Below, in pieces: positions 6,629 to 9,813 of a stretch of DNA of 9,813 nt; the first letter of the stretch is position 1; each line of letters starts with the position of its first letter. The DNA lies in NCBI GenBank assembly GCA_937892095.1, contig CALAVC010000103.1, positions 1-9,813 on the forward strand. The letters run 5' to 3'. Under the pieces are notes generated by a model that saw only the letters and a list, made by a program, of their open reading frames with translations, was not told the origin of the DNA and made no database searches. Made by a program: the position numbers and the translations under genes. The DNA comes from an uncultured Bacteroidales bacterium. GTDB taxonomy: Bacteria > Bacteroidota > Bacteroidia > Bacteroidales > Marinilabiliaceae.

Positions 6629-8653
6629 TTATTCTGCGATGCTTTTCAACTTTGCTTCGAGGAGTCTCATTTGGTCGCGAAACTGTGCAGCCGCAATGAA
6701 GTCGAGATCTTTTGAGGCTTTTTTCATATTGCGATGCGCCAATTCTATGGCTTTTTGAAGTTCTTGTGGCGTTTCGGGGTCGGTGCTAATGCTTATGGGT
6801 GCTTCAGCGGCTTGTTTGGTTTTGTTGTCTTTCGTATCGTTGTCGTTTGGCGAATGTGTGAGGGAGCTGTGCGTGATTTCTTTGTTGAGTGCGCGTGGCG
6901 TGATATGATGTTGTTCGTTATATGTCATTTGTTTATGTCGGCGAGCATTTGTCGAGTCTATTGTAGCTTGCATGGATGGCGTTATTTTGTCGGCATACAT
7001 AATGACGTGTCCATTAAGATTTCGAGCAGCACGACCAGCTGTTTGGGTCAGAGAACGTTCGGTTCGGAGAAAGCCTTCTTTGTCGGCATCGAGGATGGCA
7101 ACGAGCGATACTTCTGGCATGTCGAGTCCTTCGCGAAGGAGGTTGACACCGATGAGTACGTCGAAGTCTCCTTGTCGGAGTTTTTGCATTATTTCGACAC
7201 GTTCGAGAGTGTCGACGTCGGAGTGTATGTAGGCGCAGCTTATGCCCATTCGACTCATATATTGGCTAAGCTCTTCGGCCATACGTTTTGTGAGGGTTGT
7301 TACAAGTGTCCGTTCGTCGACGGCAATGCGTTTGTTTACTTCGCTAATTAGGTCGTCTATTTGGTTGCCTGTCGGGCGGACTTCGATGTCGGGGTCGAGA
7401 AGTCCTGTTGGTCGAACGACTTGCTCTACGATGACTCCTTGGCTCTGCTGTAGCTCGTAGTCTGCAGGGGTTGCGCTGACGTATATGGTTTGCCCAACCA
7501 TACTTTCGAACTCTTCAAATTTGAGAGGTCGGTTGTCGCGTGCCGATTGGAGGCGAAAGCCATAATTTACGAGGGAGTCTTTTCGCGAACGGTCGCCACC
7601 ATACATGGCGTGAATTTGTGGGACAGTTACGTGGCTTTCGTCTATTATGACAATGAAATCTTTTGGGAAGTAATCGAGTAGGCAAAATGGGCGTTGTCCG
7701 GGTTTGCGTCGGTCGAAATAGCGAGAGTAGTTTTCGATTCCGGGGCAATAGCCAAGTTCTTTAATCATCTCCATGTCGTAAGAGACCCTTTGTTCGAGTC
7801 GCCGTGCTTCGGCTTCGCGTCCGTCGTTGCGAAATGCTTGTGCTTCGAGGACGAGGTCGTCTTGTATGTGTCGGATGGCATCGTGGAGTTTATCTTTGGG
7901 TGTCACGAAGAGGTTGGCCGGAAAAATCATCACTTTTTCTTCGGAACCAATGACGTCTGCGCTGATGGGGTCGATTTTGTCAATGCTTTCTATTTCGTCG
8001 CCCCAGAATGAGAATCGGTAGGCATAGTCTTCGTAGCCCAAGTAGACATCTATTGTATCTCCTTTGACGCGATAGTTGCAACGGTCGAAAGATACTTCGT
8101 TGCGCACATAGAGGGAGTCTTGCAGGCTTCGCATGACCGATGTGGGTGTTATGCGTTGTCCGACGTGTAGGTTTATGATGCCAGAGTAGAAGTCTTCTGG
8201 GTTGCCGAGTCCGTAGAGACATGAGACTGACGAAACTACAACGATGTCTCGTCGACCCGACATAAGCGACATTGTGGAAGAAAGACGCAACTTGTCGAGG
8301 TCGGTGTTTATGGCAAGGTCTTTTTCTATATAGGTGTCGGTGGCTGCTATGTAGGCTTCTGGCTGATAGTAGTCGTAGTACGAAACGAAATATTCTACTG
8401 CATTTTCGGGGAAAAATCCTTTGAATTCTTCGTAGAGCTGTGCTGCGAGTGTTTTGTTGTGGCTAAGAACGAGTGCTGGTCGACCAGTACGTGCAATGAC
8501 GTTGGCAATTGTAAACGTCTTGCCAGAGCCCGTTACTCCGAGTAGCGTTTGTGCTTTGTCGCCATTGTTGAGTCCACGGACAAGTTGATCGATGGCGGCA
8601 GGTTGGTCGCCCATGGGTTGGTATTTCGATACGAGTTTGAATGTGCTGTTCAT
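6629..8653 (-). CDS. uvrB: UvrABC excinuclease subunit B
   Basis: UvrB is the damage-verifying helicase of nucleotide excision repair. It is loaded onto DNA by UvrA and then recruits UvrC for incision. The 674 residues match the 673 of E. coli UvrB. Walker A GVTGSGKT (39-46) is present, as is the beta-hairpin SYYDYYQPEAYI (91-102), whose tyrosines at 92, 93, 95 and 96 match the positions used for strand separation in the Bacillus enzyme. DESH (338-341), YVSATPA (391-397), GVNLLREGLDMPE (502-514) and QTAGRAARN (537-545) complete the helicase motifs. The C-terminal UVR domain that contacts UvrC (about 632-667) is joined by a polar linker rich in Asn, Asp, Thr and Lys (about 590-628). No residue loss is evident. 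A terminator hairpin lies only 24 nt upstream of the start, and I see no clear promoter in that gap. Confidence 0.98.
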   Translation of the reverse strand: MNSTFKLVSKYQPMGDQPAAIDQLVRGLNNGDKAQTLLGVTGSGKTFTIANVIARTGRPALVLSHNKTLAAQLYEEFKGFFPENAVEYFVSYYDYYQPEAYIAATDTYIEKDLAINTDLDKLRLSSTMSLMSGRRDIVVVSSVSCLYGLGNPEDFYSGIINLHVGQRITPTSVMRSLQDSLYVRNEVSFDRCNYRVKGDTIDVYLGYEDYAYRFSFWGDEIESIDKIDPISADVIGSEEKVMIFPANLFVTPKDKLHDAIRHIQDDLVLEAQAFRNDGREAEARRLEQRVSYDMEMIKELGYCPGIENYSRYFDRRKPGQRPFCLLDYFPKDFIVIIDESHVTVPQIHAMYGGDRSRKDSLVNYGFRLQSARDNRPLKFEEFESMVGQTIYVSATPADYELQQSQGVIVEQVVRPTGLLDPDIEVRPTGNQIDDLISEVNKRIAVDERTLVTTLTKRMAEELSQYMSRMGISCAYIHSDVDTLERVEIMQKLRQGDFDVLIGVNLLREGLDMPEVSLVAILDADKEGFLRTERSLTQTAGRAARNLNGHVIMYADKITPSMQATIDSTNARRHKQMTYNEQHHITPRALNKEITHSSLTHSPNDNDTKDNKTKQAAEAPISISTDPETPQELQKAIELAHRNMKKASKDLDFIAAAQFRDQMRLLEAKLKSIAE

Positions 8654-8677
8654 ACTCCGTTTTGCATAAGAATTACA

Positions 8678-8713
8678 AAAGAAGCCGCGACCTTGGTGTG
8701 TTGCGGCTTCTTT
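8678..8713 (-). terminator. Intrinsic terminator between the barrel gene and uvrB
   Basis: An 11-bp perfect stem (8678-8688 paired with 8703-8713), which a few inner pairs could extend, has AAAGAAG/CTTCTTT at its base. On the minus strand it continues as TTTTGTAATTCTT. It lies 27 nt past the barrel gene stop and only 24 nt before the uvrB ATG. The A/T-rich base could let it work in both directions. Confidence 0.8.
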
Positions 8714-8740
8714 ATATGTTTTGTGTGCTGGTATTGTATT

Positions 8741-9589
8741 TTATCTTCTGCGCATACGCTTCGTGTTGCGGTCGAATGAACTGCGGAGGCGTAGTTTTTC
8801 GCGACGATTATATTTGCTCGTTGTTGTTGTCCACGTGTCGAAGTCGAAAGGACGATATTGAACACCGAGAGCAAGTGTCCAAAGCGCATCAAACTTACCG
8901 TCGGATTCTTGCCAAGTGTCTTTTCCAGTTGGATAGCCGTGGTGAGCGTCAAACTCATCGGTAAGGAGTATGTCTCCTTTGGCTTCGAAGAAGAACTTGA
9001 GTTTGCTTGTGAATCGGTATGTTACACCGAGAAGACCAGTTACGCTACCAGATACTTTCAGACCTTCTTCGCTTGTTCGCCAGCCTAAATATTCCCAATC
9101 TTCACCATATTTTTCAATTTCTTGTTGACGTGCTTCGTCATCAGAAATCTTATCGGGGTGTTTTTTGCAACTATAGAATATGCCACCTGCACCGATTGCG
9201 AAGTAGGGGTTAAAAGGTCGGTCGTAGTCGTAGCCAAGCAGCAAGTCGAGAAAACTGAGCTTGCCGAGTGCTTGCAGGTTGAAGAATGTTGTGTTGAATT
9301 TTATGCCGTCGCCAATGTCTTGTAGACCATTGCATTGACCAGCATCGAGCCCTATGCGAACGGCTGCGAAATTGTTGAATTGCTTTTCGGCAAAGCCACC
9401 AATGGTCCAACGTACGCGTCCTGCATCGACAAGGTCGCCAAAATATATTGTGGAGCCGACTTTTCCGCCAAAGGACAGACCGAGGAGGAAGTTGTTGACT
9501 CTGCCGCGCGGATTGTTGAATTGTGCTAAGACTGCTTGCGATGAGAGGAGGGTTAGCAAGGCAAACAATATTACTCTTTTGAATGTCAT
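8741..9589 (-). CDS. Exported outer-membrane beta-barrel protein (DUF6089/PorG-like)
   Basis: The 282-residue product starts with a clear signal peptide: Lys/Arg near the start, a hydrophobic core FALLTLLSSQAV and a likely cut after VLA (residue 22, before QF). The mature part alternates polar and hydrophobic residues in strand-like blocks, with GSTIYFGDL (45-53), FNPYFAIGAGGIFY (126-139) and YRFTSKLKFFFEAKGDILLTDEF (starting 191). This pattern resembles the small Bacteroidota barrels annotated as DUF6089 or PorG-like. PorG belongs to the type IX secretion apparatus, but I cannot assign that role here. A polar insert (about 141-176) would be a surface loop. The last candidate strand ends near residue 250, followed by an arginine-rich tail (261-282; 11 of 22 residues Arg or Lys) that is odd for a barrel, which normally ends in an aromatic residue. 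It stands alone, with a terminator after it. Confidence 0.75.
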   Translation of the reverse strand: MTFKRVILFALLTLLSSQAVLAQFNNPRGRVNNFLLGLSFGGKVGSTIYFGDLVDAGRVRWTIGGFAEKQFNNFAAVRIGLDAGQCNGLQDIGDGIKFNTTFFNLQALGKLSFLDLLLGYDYDRPFNPYFAIGAGGIFYSCKKHPDKISDDEARQQEIEKYGEDWEYLGWRTSEEGLKVSGSVTGLLGVTYRFTSKLKFFFEAKGDILLTDEFDAHHGYPTGKDTWQESDGKFDALWTLALGVQYRPFDFDTWTTTTSKYNRREKLRLRSSFDRNTKRMRRR

Positions 9590-9638
9590 TATTATGTGAT
9601 AGCTCTCTATGCTATGTATGGGGTTTCATTTATTCGTG

Positions 9639-9646
9639 CAAATTTG
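9639..9646 (-). promoter_or_regulatory. Weak candidate -7 box for the barrel gene
   Basis: CAAATTTG differs from TAnnTTTG by one base (C for the first T) and is followed by CA on the minus strand. It is palindromic, so direction is not certain, but it sits 50 nt upstream of the barrel ATG in an AT-rich stretch. No better minus-strand box was seen between 9590 and 9787. Confidence 0.3.
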
Positions 9647-9734
9647 GTGAAAATAAATTAAAATAGAAATACTAATAATATCTTTTTGTTCGCTGAAGAT
9701 TGATGTTAGTGCTCAATGTCTTTGTATTTCGAAG

Positions 9735-9766
9735 TTTGAGAATTGTTTATGTTATGAATATATTTG
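9735..9766 (+). promoter_or_regulatory. Consensus Bacteroidota promoter facing off the right end
   Basis: The plus strand has TTTG (9735-9738), a 20-nt spacer, and TATATTTG (9759-9766), an exact fit to both the -33 TTTG and -7 TAnnTTTG elements at an accepted spacing. It faces away from the barrel gene and would drive a gene beyond the end of this contig. The intergenic stretch 9590-9787 contains no recognisable gene. Confidence 0.5.
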
Positions 9767-9787
9767 CCAAAAACAAAAAAAAATGAT

Positions 9788-9813
9788 AGATCGGAAGAGC
9801 GTCGTGTAGGGAA
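9788..9813 (+). other. Illumina TruSeq adapter read-through (not genomic)
   Basis: The final 26 bases begin AGATCGGAAGAGCGTCGTGT and match the start of the standard Illumina TruSeq universal adapter complement without a mismatch as I recall it. They are sequencing contamination left at the contig end. The A9 run (9775-9783) just before it should be treated with caution. Confidence 0.97.

Noticed and set aside
6734..7351. 205-residue plus-strand open frame
   Set aside because: It lies fully inside uvrB on the opposite strand, has no recognisable motif and reads as a Cys/Phe/Val-rich shadow of the coding frame.
1..9813. A novel defence or mobile system
   Set aside because: No transposase, integrase, phage gene, toxin-antitoxin pair, reverse transcriptase or CRISPR repeat is visible; the only defence-like gene is the truncated ResIII-type helicase at the left edge.

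Overview
This window looks like one end of a short-read contig from a Bacteroidota genome, most likely Bacteroidales and perhaps Prevotella-like. The protein families and their order fit that group. Several upstream regions carry the Bacteroidota -7 promoter motif TAnnTTTG, and I see no convincing Shine-Dalgarno sites. The last 26 bases are Illumina adapter, not genome. All seven recognisable genes lie on the minus strand, so transcription runs from right to left.

Layout from right to left (transcription order): (1) an exported outer-membrane beta-barrel protein (8741-9589), closed by a hairpin terminator; (2) uvrB, the damage-recognition helicase of nucleotide excision repair (6629-8653), followed by its own hairpin terminator; (3) a probable four-gene operon starting at a good -7 box (6456-6463). 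It encodes an AspT/YidE-type transporter (4737-6407), a biotin-dependent acyl-CoA carboxyltransferase (3142-4683), a biotin carboxylase (1618-3114) and a biotin carrier protein (1061-1600), and ends at a perfect 14-bp stem terminator; (4) a separately promoted ResIII-type helicase/restriction subunit (38-937), cut off at the left edge just before its DEAH box.

The three carboxylase genes together form a complete biotin enzyme. The biotin carboxylase uses ATP and bicarbonate to carboxylate biotin on the carrier lysine, and the carboxyltransferase passes the CO2 to an acyl-CoA. Propionyl-CoA (succinate/propionate metabolism) or acetyl-CoA are the likely substrates. The co-directional transporter belongs to a superfamily that includes aspartate:alanine exchangers and succinate exporters, so a link to dicarboxylate traffic is plausible but unproven.

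I found no CRISPR array, tRNA, rRNA, insertion sequence, prophage gene or obviously novel multi-gene system. The main points for a second look are the adapter at the right end, the interrupted helicase at the left end, a strong divergent promoter just inside the right end, a terminator placed directly in front of uvrB, and the pairing of transporter and carboxylase.
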